A DNA stretch of 64,000 nucleotides, taken from Epiperipatus broadwayi. Its lineage: Eukaryota > Onychophora > Udeonychophora > Euonychophora > Peripatidae. The position numbers and the translations under genes were made by a program. The notes under the pieces were generated by a model, which was given only the letters and a program-made list of their open reading frames with translations, made no database searches and was not told where the DNA came from. Shown in pieces: positions 1 to 12,530 of this stretch. How positions within the stretch are numbered: the stretch's first letter is position 1; each line of letters opens with the position of its first letter. The stretch spans positions 10,840,825-10,904,824 of the forward strand of contig JAQFVV010006221.1 of assembly GCA_028023455.1 (NCBI GenBank), written 5' to 3'.

Positions 1-112
1 TATGTTTTGAATAACAAAGTTGTAATTTTAATAATTTCAACACAGGAAGTGATCATTGATTAGTAGGATGTAAAATACATGTTAATGCAAAAATAGAGAA
101 ACAAAAATTAAT

Positions 113-1260
113 ATGAAAAACAGTATTCAAGTTGATATTCCTAACTTTCAGAAACATCCCTATGAAATTAAATTAGAATTTGCAAATCGATTTAAATTAC
201 TAATAGACTTTAAGTATTCTTCAGATGTGAAAGAAATCAATAAGAAAATAACTGACACATTATTAAGAACTGCAATAAAAATAGCTGGTACAAAAAGCAA
301 TTTATCAATACATTTTCTACTGAGATAAGACAATGTATGAAAAGAAGTTGTATAGAAAATATATAAAAATGATCCATTAAAAATAACTTTATCAAATAAT
401 GTATGAAAATATAAGTGTGAATTAGTAAAAAAAGCTATAGAAGATAATAAAAGTCTCAAAAGTGTAAAGCAACATCTTGGTATTGGTAGAACATTTATTT
501 CTGTGATAAGAATATAAGATGGAACTATTACTAAAAAAAATGGCATCATGAAAGTGAGAGAGTTCTATAAAGAATTATATGGTAGTATAAAACGAGTCAA
601 AGTATCCTCTAAAATTGCACAAGTTCTGAATTGTCAGTATTTTAAAAGAAAAAGTGAGATATGCCATTAAATCAATGAAGGGAAAATTTTAAGGTAATTA
701 TGGAATTACATTTGATATCTTAAAAGAAACTGATGAAGAAATATATCAAATGCCTAAATGATAAAGATGTATCAGATAGCACTAGTAATATTAATATTTT
801 AAAAAAAAGTGATAAAGAAAATATTACAAACTACAGACTTATATTCTTTGCCAAAATAATTATAACTCCTCTACAGCAAACTTTGTATATTAATCATCTA
901 AAAGAACAAGCTGGATTTAAATGTGATTTTAGCTTGGTTCACAACTATGTAGTGACAAAAATTTATAAAAAGGACAAATGAATACGGTTGCCATTATGAA
1001 TTGAATTTGTAGATTATGAAAGGATATTTTATTCTATAATTATTTCTATGGTGATAAAAACATTGGATTATCAAGGTATAGACTAGGATATATTCTAAAT
1101 AATATTTATAAAAATGCAACAATAACAATTAGATTACATAATGATACTAAGATTAACATTGGGAAAAGTTATAAGTTGATTCCCTATTTCCAAAGCTTTT
1201 TTAAAGTTTTACAAGAAATATTTTGAGTATTCTAACTTTGCTTTCATAATGAGACTTAGA
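113..1260 (+). pseudogene. Decayed RTE-type LINE, N-terminal and palm part of the reverse transcriptase
   Basis: Broken copy of a non-LTR retrotransposon endonuclease/reverse transcriptase. Pieces of the usual protein appear in the right order in changing frames: EFANRFKLLIDFK (about 175-215), KSDKENITNYRL (about 805-840), LKEQAGFKCDFS (about 897-933; the family usually has PKEQAGFR.GFS), a worn FVDYEKAF at about 1000-1030, KNATITIRLHNDTKIN (about 1112-1160) and a remnant of GDS..PKLF near 1175-1200. Stops and frame changes separate them, so it is not functional. It fades out before 1260 and the 3' half is absent. The two short open frames at 113-328 and 733-981 are parts of this one relic. 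Family assignment is from recognised RT motifs; the RTE clade is inferred from the related 3' ends elsewhere in the window that finish in a GAT-type tail. Confidence 0.7.
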
Positions 1261-1542
1261 TAATAATTTTTGTTTTGCAGCTTCAAATTATAAATTGCTT
1301 TCAAATGAAATAAATTTGAAAAGAAACTGTGTAACATATATGAGACATTTGTCAAACTTCTTCAAGAAAGAAGAAAAAATTAAATAATTGTTTAATAATT
1401 AAATATAAACTTATTAAATATTGTAAGCATGCATGAAATTTTTATTGTAAATAAAGATATAGAAATGACTGATCACAGCAATGAGATTAGATGTTCACCT
1501 TAATTAAAGGTACTAAGTGTATACCATCATTTTAATAGTCAA

Positions 1543-2045
1543 CCATTGTCAATCCATTGCAGGATGAAGGTCTCTCCAAGTTCAATCCATATTCTCCAAT
1601 CTCTAGCCCCCTTCTCCACATCACCCCTACACACTCTCTTATTTCATCCATCCATCTCACATGTGGTCTCTTTCTGCATCTTTTACAATCTCTTGGAATT
1701 CCGTTTAAGATTTCAATTGTCCATCTATTATAAACTTTTCTAGCAATATGTCCAGTCTAATTTCACTTGTCTTTTAATTTTTTTAATCATGTCAATAACA
1801 CCTATTTGTTCTCTTACCCATATATTGCATTTTCAATCTCTTTTTTTACTCCTAACATTCATCTCTCCATACTTCTTTGAGTGGTCTGAAGTCTCTGTAC
1901 TTCTTTTCTGTTAAGTGTCCATTTGTCTCAGATCCATAAGTAAGAACTGATAAAACACATTTATTAAAAACCTTTCTTTTCAAACACATAAGCATATTTC
2001 CTTTTAGTATTAAGTTATTTCTACCAAAAGCACTCCAACCCAAAT
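1543..2045 (-). pseudogene. RTE-type LINE 3' end (RT thumb and C-terminus), decayed
   Basis: On the minus strand, 2043-1852 reads WSAFGRNN, then CLKRKVFNKCVL and VLTYGSET, the well-known segment downstream of the RT palm in endonuclease/RT LINEs. Downstream, after frame breaks, come CEMDG and finally GETFILQWIDNG at about 1590-1543, matching the usual terminal GEAY.QQW..(N)G. The piece is 5'-truncated, as is normal for LINEs, and it has an opposite orientation to the copy at 113-1260, so they are separate insertions. Frameshifts make it a relic. The plus-strand frame 1546-1743 is its shadow. Confidence 0.7.
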
Positions 2046-2049
2046 TTAA

Positions 2050-3728
2050 TTCTATTAATTAATTAAATTTAATTAACTTTAATTAACTGTATATAATTCA
2101 GGTTTATTTCCAACATCTTCTTTTCTGATAGAAGAGAGGATTTTATATAAATGTATGAAATGTTTTTAATCAGACCGTATAATGTTTTAAAATTGTCTTA
2201 GAAAATTTTAATGCTAGATTTGAACAATGATTGAAAAATTCAAAAAGACAAAATAATATATAAATAAAAAAAGAAAAAGAAAATATTTTTAAATGACCCT
2301 AATTGCTCAAATTAAATTTCATCAGAAGCAAAACAATAAATAAATAATATATTAACAGTAATAGTTAGTAAGCTCAAATTTCTTTGAAATGTGATAAATA
2401 CTTGAAATAATTATTGAAATTAGTTAATAACAGTCAAATATGCAAATAATAACATTTGCTTTGTGATGTCAAATGCTTATTTATCATTAAATGAAAAATT
2501 TCAAATGCAAATTTATGCAAATGTATACAGAATTTTGATGAGACATGTGACAAATAATAATTACATATCATACAAGCTGAATCATTATGTAAATGTCTAT
2601 AAGTAATTAAATGTAACCAAATTTATTTAATGTTTTATAGAATTTAATTCAAAAATTTTTATAATAACATCAATAAAAAATAAAAATCAAGAACGCATGA
2701 ATAATATATATGAAGTTAATATATAAAAAAAATCTAGGATAGAAATTAGCTCATTTTATTCACATAAAGTCACAAAATGAAAAAAACATTATTGAGACAA
2801 ACAGTAGATATTTAAGAAAAGATTTGATCTTATTAATAGCTATTAAACATAAATACCATATTTTATTGACAGTGAAAATTTGAAGTGAATAATTATTTTG
2901 TTCAAAAAAATATCACCTTAGTATTGCAGAGCAAAATGAACTCTAAATGGATATTAAATATTTTTTACAAAGAATTTGAATATTTTTGTCATAATGAGAG
3001 ACAACCATATTAAAAAGTAAAAAAATGAAATGAAACACTATAATATATATTTAAAAAAAAAAACAAGACAGAATTACATGAGCAACTTTTTTACTGTCTT
3101 TTCAAAAGTATTTGACTATAATTATTTTTGTTTGTTTGTTTGTTTGTTTATTATAGTTTTTATCTCATTCTATGATATGAGAAATCATTGGATAGTTTCT
3201 GGTGAGTACAAAAACACAGAAATTACAATCATATTAATTTTATTTTTTTTGTTTTTTGATAATTTGATAATTTTATTTATTTATTTAGCATAGGATTGGT
3301 TAATATTTAAATTATTTTTTAGTTATTCAAAGGGCTAAACATATTTTAATGATATTTTCATTATTTTTAAACAAAATCTATATTAATGTGTGAAAAGAGT
3401 CAAAATTTTTGTAATATACAAAATGTATTTTATTTTTGCTGCACAAACTTCTATTTTATAATGTTTGTACAGCAAAAAAGTTTTAATTTATATAAGTTAA
3501 CAAAAATGTATATTATTTTATTTTTATTTTGTAATGTATTAAAAAGAGACAAGATACTTGTGTATTATATTATTTACCAAATTTGGCAGTTGATTTTTTT
3601 TTAAATATGCAATTTCAGGGACGTACAATAAATGTTAAAAACAAAATGGCTAACAAAAATTTAAAAAAATTCAAAAATTAATTATAATTTGTCCAATTTA
3701 TTTATTAATATTTTTTATATTATCTTAT
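2050..3728. other. AT-rich stretch without a recognised gene
   Basis: Very AT-rich DNA. The frames at 3030-3293 and 3386-3604 are rich in Phe/Ile/Tyr/Lys as expected of random AT DNA, and a TTTG run (about 3129-3149) lies inside the first. Nothing supports a gene. Confidence 0.5.
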
Positions 3729-4074
3729 TAATAATAAAATTGTGCCAACACACATATAACATAAAGCTATATAAATGATAATTAACAAATTAAAAAAGCT
3801 TAGTAAAGGAGGCTTACTTCATAGCGGAAGTCTCCTTCACAATTAATCACAAAGAATTGTGTTTTGCTATATCCAAAAGATGGGCTAATTGACTCATTTC
3901 ATAAAGTTTGCATATTGTACATATATAATGATTCCTATGAGTGAGTCATAACAAACTATGATTATGAGAAGTATACTTTCTCAAAAGTGCTAAGCCTTTT
4001 TAATTTATTTAATTTGTTAATTATCATTTATATAGCTTTACATTATATGTGCGTTGGCATAATTTTATTATTAT
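3729..4074. mobile_element. Fold-back element with roughly 80-bp inverted arms
   Basis: The left arm at 3729-3805 (TAATAATAAAATTGTGCCAA ... AAAGCTTAG) is complementary with few differences to the right arm at about 3989-4074 (CTAAGCC ... GTTGGCATAATTTTATTATT). The central 180 bp holds a hammerhead-like motif near 3956-3990. No convincing target-site duplication was found. It could be a MITE or a fold-back piece of a Penelope-like element, because the motif recurs next to a GIY-YIG relic at 13.95 kb. Confidence 0.6.
3950..3996 (+). ncRNA. Degenerate hammerhead-like motif (variant core)
   Basis: ATGATTA, then a TGAGAA/TTTCTC hairpin, then AAAAGTGCT. Relative to the hammerhead core CTGATGA ... 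GAAA, it has C3 to A, G8 to T and GAAA to AAAA. The spacing and hairpin match the copy at 13942-13986. It is predicted inactive, and its relation to hammerheads is inferred from the better copy. Confidence 0.35.
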
Positions 4075-4669
4075 AATTTGATAAGCATAATGTCGAAATC
4101 TATGATTTACTATTTAGCTTATTAATATAAAAATAATAAAAATGTAACAAATGTAAAGTGTCATATTGCACCATTTTCAGAAGAGCAGGATCCTATACCT
4201 TTGTAAATACTTCATTGCGTGCTGTTCTGTCAAAGGAAGATCCCAGACTTTCATCATTTTGCCAAAATCACAGTGACAAAAATAAAGACACTTAATTTAA
4301 ACAAATTACAACAATATTTGAAGCATATTGGTGTTACATGTAAATAAAATAAAATAAAATAAATTGAAATACTCCTGGATTGGATTTATAATCAATTTAG
4401 TATTTTATTTAAACTTAACAACTAACACATATTTGATAAAATAAAATATAAAAAGAAAATATCTGTATGCTCTGAAACTGTATATTTAAAAAAAAATGCT
4501 GTCAAGTTTTGATAGACAGGATAATGCACAATTATTGAAGACAATTAAACAGAATAATAATTAATAACAAAATTAAAACTATGAAAAACAAGAGCTTAAT
4601 AAAAATAACAAAAAATAATTTTATATAATGTAGAAATACAAAAACAATTTGAAATAATATGTAATAACA
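4075..4669. other. AT-rich stretch without a recognised gene
   Basis: No coding signal, tRNA-like box or inverted repeat was seen. A short AAAATA run lies near 4345-4365. Confidence 0.4.
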
Positions 4670-4685
4670 ACAATTAGTGTAAATA

Positions 4686-4788
4686 TTTTTTTTTTCATGT
4701 GTCATAGCATCGGCTGGGAAGTCAACCCGCTAACCCAGGACAACTGCTTGTAAGGAAGCTGTGCTGACCTCTCGACCACCAATGCTTG
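4686..4788 (-). mobile_element. tRNA-derived SINE (tRNA-Gly type) with 16-bp target duplication
   Basis: The minus strand starts GTCAAGCATTGGTGGTCGAG, followed by an A-box region (GGTCGAGAGGTCAGC) and a B-box region (GCGGGTTGACTTCC), then a short tail ATGACACATG and an A-run (poly-T at 4686-4695 on the plus strand). A 16-bp direct repeat, ACAATTAGTGTAAATA, flanks it at 4670-4685 and 4789-4804. This is the clearest copy showing that the SINE is only a tRNA-like body plus a tail of about 10 nt and poly-A. Confidence 0.9.
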
Positions 4789-5271
4789 ACAATTAGTGTA
4801 AATAATGAAGGATTACATTTAGCTTATTATTGGAGAAGTGAATTCGTATTTTAATATAATTTTTAGATTGTATTAATGTATTCTTTCTATTTTATTATAT
4901 TGAGAAAATTATGTTTTTTTCACAATTAAGCATTCTCAAATGATTATAACACTCAAATCTTAACAAATCTGAGTATTAAGTCATATCAAAAAGTTATGAG
5001 CAAATTGTATTTAAATATGTTGTTTAATTAACTATATAAAATAATTTTAATAAAGTTTTACAAGTGAATTCACAAAAACCAATTTTGTTTTATATTTTGT
5101 TATGTTAAATGAACTTTGTGCCTAACAACTACTTTCAGCATTCAAAGTTACTAATTATAATTTTAAATCTAGAGGATTTGAACACAGACTTTCAAGCAAT
5201 CTTCAACTATCCACACTACCTCAGACTACTGATACACATGACCACACACATATAGAAAAGATAAATAATCA

Positions 5272-5313
5272 ACAATATACATATTTCGTGCTGAACCAGC
5301 ATTCATCAATTGG
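5272..5313 (-). ncRNA. Hammerhead ribozyme relic, family B
   Basis: Minus strand: CCAA, TTGATGA (C3 to T), stem II ATGCTG/CAGCAC, then GAAA and TATGTATATTG. Stem II and the GAAA are intact, but the C3 change and the weakened 3' side of stem I make cleavage doubtful. Confidence 0.6.
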
Positions 5314-5331
5314 TCCAGATTATCATCTCCC

Positions 5332-5362
<31 letters not shown>

Positions 5363-5760
5363 GGTGCTCAGTTTATATTAAGATAGAAAATCTTTATACT
5401 TTAATGGACAGGCTTCAATCTACTCCAACTTCCAACTCTTCAGGCATCCATACCATTGAAAATCTGATGATAGAATGCCCAAATCTCATGCTGATGCCAA
5501 TATTGTTGGTATGCCCATGTTGACCTCAATTCACTCTGAACCCTCATGTATAGAACAGTATCTACTTAAATTCATAGAAGAGGGATGTGCAGAATGTAGG
5601 CTGAATGTGTAAGATTCGAAATGCAGACATTCTTATACCTGGAACTTAATTGTAAATATAGGAGATTTGAACACAGACTTTCAAGTAACCTTTAACTATC
5701 CACACTATTTTATACTACTGATACACATGACTACACACATGTAGAAAAGATAAATAATCA

Positions 5761-5803
5761 CAAATATACATATCTCGTGCTGAATCAGCACTCATCAGTT
5801 GAT
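5761..5803 (-). ncRNA. Hammerhead ribozyme relic, family B
   Basis: Minus strand: perfect CTGATGA, perfect 6-bp stem II (GTGCTG/CAGCAC), but GAAA has become GAGA and the 5' CCAA of stem I is ATCAA. Predicted inactive. Confidence 0.6.
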
Positions 5804-5985
5804 CCAGATTATCATCTCCAACAATATATATAATCAATGCTCAGTTTATATTAAGATAGCAAATCTTTATGTTTAATGGACAGGCTTCAATCTACTCCAA
5901 TCTCCAACTCTTCACCCATCCATACCGTTAAAAATCTGGTAATACAATGCTGAAATTCCATGCTAATGCCAATATTGTTGTTAAG

Positions 5986-7090
<1,105 letters not shown>

Positions 7091-7432
7091 GATAAATGAA
7101 TGAGAGAACAAATTGGCATCATTGAAAGAATTAGACGACTAAAATAAAGCTGGATTGGAAAAGTCACTGAAAAACATGAGACAAAACAATAACTAAAGTC
7201 ATAAATTAGATTCCAGTTATAAAATATATGTAAGATGATAGATAAAGTATGATATGGAAAAGAAATGATAAATTGAAGAAATTGGATTAAATTTTGAGAG
7301 ATCTTCATACAACAATGTATTGATAATTAAAACAAATGAAGGTGATTTTTAAATAACTTATTGAGAATTTGTTCAGTTTTTTGCAACATTTTTGAAAATT
7401 ATTATATGATGATAGAGACTTTTTTCAAAAAA

Positions 7433-7531
7433 CAACTTTTTTTTTCTCATGGGTCATAGCATCAGCTGGGAAGCAAACCCGCTAACCCGGGACAACTGCT
7501 TTTAAAGCAGCTGCTAACCTCTCAACCACCA
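7433..7531 (-). mobile_element. tRNA-derived SINE, older copy
   Basis: Same family as 4686-4788 on the minus strand: GGTTGAGAGGTTAGC A-box region, GCGGGTTTGCTTCC B-box region, tail ending CCCATGAG and an A-run (T-run at 7435-7444 on the plus strand). No clear target-site duplication remains. Confidence 0.85.
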
Positions 7532-7934
7532 ATGCATCAGTAATCAATGAATAGTTTTCTTCAGTTTTACGGTTTTGCCAAATTAAAAAGTATAATAATG
7601 TAATGATATATATTTACTTTTTCTTTCTAAATTTCGCCTGTTTCTAAAGTGCACAGGTTTTTGTAAATTTAAAATTGAGACATAAAATAAATTGTGTTAA
7701 GAAGATAACAAGCCTTGGCAAAGGATAACTGATGAGGATTAAGCATTATTGTTTGACCATAGTAACACATTGTCTAGTTTGTCTATATTCTATATTATCC
7801 TATTTTATATAGATACAATATCTTTATAGTTTATCAATTAGATCTTTTCTTATATGAATATAAAATAATAATTATGCTGTAGCTACTGATTTTAATATTT
7901 ATTTGTAAAACATTTTGTATAATATTATTTCATA

Positions 7935-8190
7935 GAGGCAAAATTCTCCATGCAGTAGTGCCACTCAGTGCAAGCCAGAGTAATCAATGAGTGCAGGAAG
8001 GTTTGTGCATAAAATCCCTATCTAGTGTCTACTCATCCAATATTACTAGATAGGGATTTTGTGCACAAACCTTTCTACATCCATTAATTACTCTGGCTTG
8101 CACTGAGTGGCACTACTATATGGAGAGCTTTGCACTGGGTAACAGCTTGTATAAGCATAAAGACTAGTGATCATGTGATGTTTAGTGGTT
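7935..8190 (+). mobile_element. Family A fold-back retroposon lacking the ribozyme; 15-bp target duplication
   Basis: Perfect direct repeats TAATATTATTTCATA at 7920-7934 and 8191-8205 bound the element. Inside is a near-perfect hairpin: the left arm (CTCCATGCAGTAGTGCCACT ... CCTATCTAGTGTCTACTC) is mirrored by the right arm up to GGCACTACTATATGGAGAG, leaving a loop of about 10 nt. The 3' end carries an unpaired tail with GTGATCATGTGATGTTTAG. The central ribozyme portion present in other copies is missing. The long target duplication and unequal ends favour target-primed reverse transcription over cut-and-paste transposition. Confidence 0.85.
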
Positions 8191-8205
8191 TAATATTATT
8201 TCATA

Positions 8206-8700
8206 TTGGTACAGCATTTTATAATAATAAATAAGTATTCAAAGATTTCTTTCCTCATTCTCATATTCATCTGTTAGGGTACCGACCCCATTTATTTACT
8301 TTCAATAATATTACACAAAATATAACAATCAAAAATTATCTTCTCTTTTTTTCTTTTTCATGGAAAGACCAGAAAATACTTTTAAAAATTAAGGATTAAA
8401 GTTTTTGATTGCAATTTTCTAATATAAAATGAAACTATAAATTAAGTGGAATAGCCATCAAATTAATAAAGACAAAATAGAAACATGGTTCTCATATCAG
8501 TAAGAATCATTAACTTGCAAATATTTATATCTTTGTTTTTTACCTTCATTTATATGTTAATTTTTTACTCTATTTTGTTTTTTATTATTTCTTTAAGGGT
8601 ACATATTCAAAATTAAATAAAAAGTGACTTTGATTAAATTATAACTTATGTTCTACCGATCATAAAAATTTGAGGATATCATTCAAATTTTATCTAGATT
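8206..8700. other. AT-rich stretch without a recognised gene
   Basis: Nothing recognised. Confidence 0.4.
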
Positions 8701-8716
8701 AAAGCAATTTTCATGA

Positions 8717-9165
8717 TGCAAATTATGTCGAACAGATGACGAAACTTTACATCATCTGTTCAATAACTGTCCCTTTCTTGCTCCACTGTGATACCTAATC
8801 ATAAGCAATCAGAGCCATCAAAAATGGCACTTACTCCATCATCAGACTTGCAATTTAGTTACTGTTTTCACTTTGGCTCACGAGGTGTAAAATTCTTTTC
8901 ACCAATAACAACCACAATATTTCTCAGATCCACACAAAAATAATTACCAAGATTAAGGACAGAGACAAGTTGCTAGCTCCTCACCTTTTGTGTACAGAAA
9001 CCTGGTCTAATTTCACGCTGTACACAAGGGACGAATCACCTCATGCTTAATCCAGAGTTTTCTCTGACTCAAGTCTATGTTTTCTAAATAATGGCAATCC
9101 TGTTAACATTTATATATCAATGTAAACAATAAGAAGTTCATGAATAAAACATTACTTTAATAAAA
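8717..9165 (+). pseudogene. LINE 3' end with RT-associated zinc knuckle (zf-RVT), decayed
   Basis: At 8717-8764 one frame reads CKLCRTDDETLHHLFNNCP, a C-x2-C ... H ... C knuckle of the kind found at the C-terminus of many LINE reverse transcriptases. After frame breaks, KIKDRDKLLAPHLLCTETW is readable at about 8950-9005. It parallels the copy at 43430-43951, where the equivalent is LIKFKNHDMLLAP ... EETQ. A 3' region follows and ends near TAAAATAAAATAAAAG (about 9160-9175), possibly the tail. 5'-truncated relic. Confidence 0.65.
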
Positions 9166-9175
9166 TAAAATAAAA

Positions 9176-11335
9176 GTATATGACTTTATTACTCGGGAGT
9201 TCATAAGAAGTTTGAGCACCAGAATTATGACCTCAAGTTAGAACCTTTACCAACTATGCCAAACCATGCAATTTTCATGATAATATCTTACTTAGACTTT
9301 AGGCACAACACATCATGGTTTGCTTTAACATTAGTGAATACAAAAAAAAAATTTTTTTATATTAAATTCAGAAAAAAACATTCATAGGTATATACAACTG
9401 ACTTTTAAGTTAAAGTGTTCATAAGACCATAAGATTATACTCATTATTCTTGAAACTATTGAGGTTGATATAAAAAAAAATTCGATAATGTGGACATCTA
9501 TTCTTCAGTTAAGTAAATATGACAATTTAACCTGATTTAAGCTCATACAGATTTCGTATTTTTACATTATTATAAAACTTTCATTATGTTCTGACCAGTT
9601 GCTCTTTAAAAGTAAAGATAAACTGTAGAATATAAACTAAAATTATATTTTTAATATTATTTCAAAATCTTCATTTAATATTAAAATATGTAGACCATAT
9701 AGGAGTAAGTTATATTTTTATAATTTTAATAAAATTTAAAATCTTCTACGATTATCAATAATGTTATAAAATTTCCAAAATAAATTATCAAAATACATTT
9801 TTTGCAAATAATTTCTTTAAGCATATGAGTATGTTGAATTTAATAAATTTGTTAATTATTTCACAATTTACATCTAAGATTAAAAATAATCTATTAAGAA
9901 AGAGCATCAGTTTTATGTTGACAAATAAACTAAACATGAAAATTGGCACTCAACCTATTGTGTTTGTATATTGAAGAAACGCCACATGTTAATGATATTA
10001 CACTTATTAAGAAAAGAATAATGAAATGTGAGAAGAGTAGGAAATTTATAAAATAAAGTAGTGAAGAAAATAAAAGTTACAGCGATGAAAACAATAACAT
10101 ATTTTATAAAAGTTATAATAATGATATAGTCATCATTAAATGTTTTGCCACCATGATTTATTTATTAGCAAGTAAGAACCCAGTATCAATAGTTTTATCA
10201 TTTATTACTAATGCTGGAAAGAAATGTAGTTTAAAAACAATGTTGTATGGCTAATTTCTTAGGAAAAGATGTTATATTTGAACATCAATGTGACATGTTG
10301 AACTAGTATTTAATCCACAACATTTAACTTTCAAGTTTACCAAGTTACCACTGTATTAAATTACACATGGCAAAATGTAAGGTATTATCTAAAAAAGATT
10401 TTGAGATGTAGAAACAATCTTAAAAATGAAGATAAGTGCTTAAGCTGTGGTATTTTCTATGACTCTCTATGGTTGTAAAAAATGGACATTGAAAAAAAAT
10501 TACAAAATATTGATACTGTGCTTTTGATGAAAAATTTTAAGAATATCATTGATAGCTAAAGCATATAAAAATGAGTTTAGATGTAGCCTTTTTAAAAAAT
10601 ATATGTGATCCAGGCTAAATTTGGTCTTATTGTGGTCATATAATAATCTAATTTATTAGGAAAATTTATAATGTTTGGAAAGTGTGAAGTTGAAATTTAA
10701 AGTTGACAAAAATATATTTGGTATCAGGAAAAAACAAACAGAAACATAATAAATCATTCTGGATAAATTCCAATCACAAACTTCAATTCTTAAATGCTTT
10801 GTTTTATATCAATATCTTTTATTCTGAACCTGTTTTTCTATTTTTGTTTGATTATTATAACAAAATGTTTTTTTATGATAGCATTTTAAAGGTTAAAATA
10901 ATTATACAGTTATACGACTTTTATTGAACTCATAAAACAAAAACTTCTTTTTACTTTCAACAGTCGCGAATTTCCAGAAACATTAATTACTCTATTATTG
11001 CATTAATCTGTAAGGATATTTTCTTTGTAAAACAATCGATTTTTTTTAATGGACAGAAAATATTAAAAAAATAAATACTTGATCACCTTAGATCGAACCG
11101 TTCTCTTCAAAATAAATGATCAGGTCAAAATTTTGGCCATACAGGGGTTTAATTCATAAGGAAAGTTTATAATAGAAAGTTTGATGTTGAAATAAAAGGC
11201 TGTCAAACAATCTTCGATAGTAATAAGATATCACGCCTTTGCTGTTTAATGTAAATAAATCCACAATGTATCACATTTTGAAAGTTATATATATAACTCA
11301 TGAATGTTTATTTTCCATAAAATAAAAATTATAGT
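9176..11335. other. Long AT-rich stretch, nothing convincing
   Basis: The only frame of note, 10703-10927, is AT-biased and matches nothing I recognise. Sequence at 9200-9320 (ACCTCAAGTTAGAACC) loosely resembles 14620-14740 and may be an old tRNA-like SINE too decayed to classify. Confidence 0.4.
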
Positions 11336-11346
11336 GATGTAAATTT

Positions 11347-11689
11347 AAACAGCCAAAACTCTCCATACAGTAGTGCCACCCTGTGCCAACCAGAGTAATC
11401 AATGGATGCCAGAAGGCTTGTGCATAAAATGCCCATCTCGTGCCTACTTATCCAATATCCCCAGAATAGTTTCTGGCTTGTGGCCTTCATCAGTGAGGAG
11501 CCTTGGATCTGAGAGCACTAGTCTGGGATATTGGATGAGTAAGCACTAGATGGGGATTTTATGCACAAGCCTCCTGGCATCCATTGATTACTCTGGTTGG
11601 CACAGGGTGACACTACTGTATGGAGAGTTTTGCCTGTTTAATAATAGTTATGTGCTAGCGTAAGAGATGGTGATCATGTGATGCTTAGG
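11347..11689 (+). mobile_element. Family A ribozyme retroposon, partial inverted dimer
   Basis: The left arm (CCAAAACTCTCCATACAGTA ...) holds a complete antisense ribozyme. The right arm keeps only the 3' part of the ribozyme (from CTAGTCTGGGATATTGG at about 11519) and then mirrors the left arm to TGTATGGAGAGTTTTGCC, followed by the usual tail TGATCATGTGATGC. Flanks GATGTAAATTT (11336-11346) and GATATAAATTT (11690-11700) match in 10 of 11 bases and look like a target-site duplication. Confidence 0.8.
11452..11506 (-). ncRNA. Hammerhead ribozyme, family A
   Basis: Minus strand: CCAAGGC, stem I strand TCCTCA, perfect core CTGATGA, stem II GGC/GCC with a CACAA loop, GAAA, then CTATTC and stem I partner TGGGGA with outer TTGG. 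The only flaw is stem III, where the consensus ACTAGTC is ACTATTC. The catalytic core is intact. Confidence 0.75.
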
Positions 11690-11700
11690 GATATAAATTT

Positions 11701-12179
11701 CCTAGTATATCCTTTGAAAATTCCTACTTTTAGTTTTGCTTTGATATAATAAAAAAATTCAGCTATTTGTCTGTACTAGGGCTATTGATGAGAATTATTA
11801 ATGATTGCTCTTTTTATAAGTAATAATAAATATTTAATTTAAAAACCACAAGAATGATTTATTATTTTACTTAGTATTCACAATGTGATGTACGTTTGGC
11901 ATATTTAAAATATATAAATATCGCAAATAATCATTATAAACTCAACAATGGATCTCAGGTTTGAATTTTGGATAATCTATAATAATAAAAAATATTAAAA
12001 TAATAAATAGTTGGGGAGACAGGGAGTTAAAGTTAAATGATCATAAGCTATGTAAAAAAATAACTTATTCACAATAAGGCTGCATGTATAACATAATTTA
12101 GTTACAATGTAGTTGCTTTAATATGTGAATATCAGTGTAGACTTTTTAAATGTAATTAGAATAAATTTGTACACTGATT
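11701..12179. other. AT-rich stretch without a recognised gene
   Basis: Nothing beyond a faint tRNA B-box-like GGTTTGAATTTT at about 11958. Confidence 0.35.
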
Positions 12180-12530
12180 TTACTCCCTTCAACTATCCAC
12201 TCCATCTTATATAACTAATACACATGATGGCATGCACGTGAAACAAATAAATAATCTCCAAATAAGTATTTCATGCTAAATCACCACTCATCAATTGGTT
12301 TAATCATCATCTCCCACACATGCATATAATCAATGCTCAGTTTATATTAAGATAGCAAATCATTAAATATTAATGGACAGGTTTGAATCATCTCCAGTCT
12401 CCAACTAACTCATCAGCCAACCATATCATTGAAAATCTGATGAGAAATGCTCAAAGCCCTTATAGATGCCAAAATTGTTATCATACCCATGATGATTCTA
12501 AGTCATTCTGACCCTCATATAAAATTAAAA
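12180..12530 (-). mobile_element. Family B ribozyme repeat, single old unit
   Basis: One unit in the same order as at 5.2-6.0 kb: CTTCAACTATCCACTCCATC, the ribozyme segment, ATCAATGCTCAGTTTATATT, TTAATGGACAGG, and an arm with GAAAATCTGATGA. Diverged. Confidence 0.65.
12258..12298 (-). ncRNA. Hammerhead ribozyme relic, family B
   Basis: Minus strand: CCAA, TTGATGA, stem II GTGGTG/TAGCAT partly mispaired, GAAA, TACTTATTTGG. Core C3 is T and stem II is damaged, so it is probably inactive. Confidence 0.5.

Larger units (their letters stand above)
5160..5985 (-). mobile_element. Family B ribozyme repeat, tandem pair
   Basis: Two units in direct tandem. GATTTGAACACAGACTTTCA recurs at about 5176 and 5668, giving a period of about 0.49 kb. 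Each unit contains, on the minus strand, a hammerhead-like segment followed by CTGAGCATTGATT-type sequence and an arm ending near AAAATCTG. An (AT)n run lies at 5334-5355. The element is noncoding. The same unit occurs at 12.2, 22.4, 33.7, 34.5, 40.4 and 41.6 kb. Tandem units are what a rolling or multimeric RNA intermediate would leave (inference). Confidence 0.7.

Noticed and set aside
4300-4380. Short tandem AAAATA units as a satellite
   Set aside because: Too few units and no wider repeat.
7700-7745. CTGATGAGG at 7728 as another hammerhead
   Set aside because: No stem II, no GAAA at the right distance and no stem I partner.
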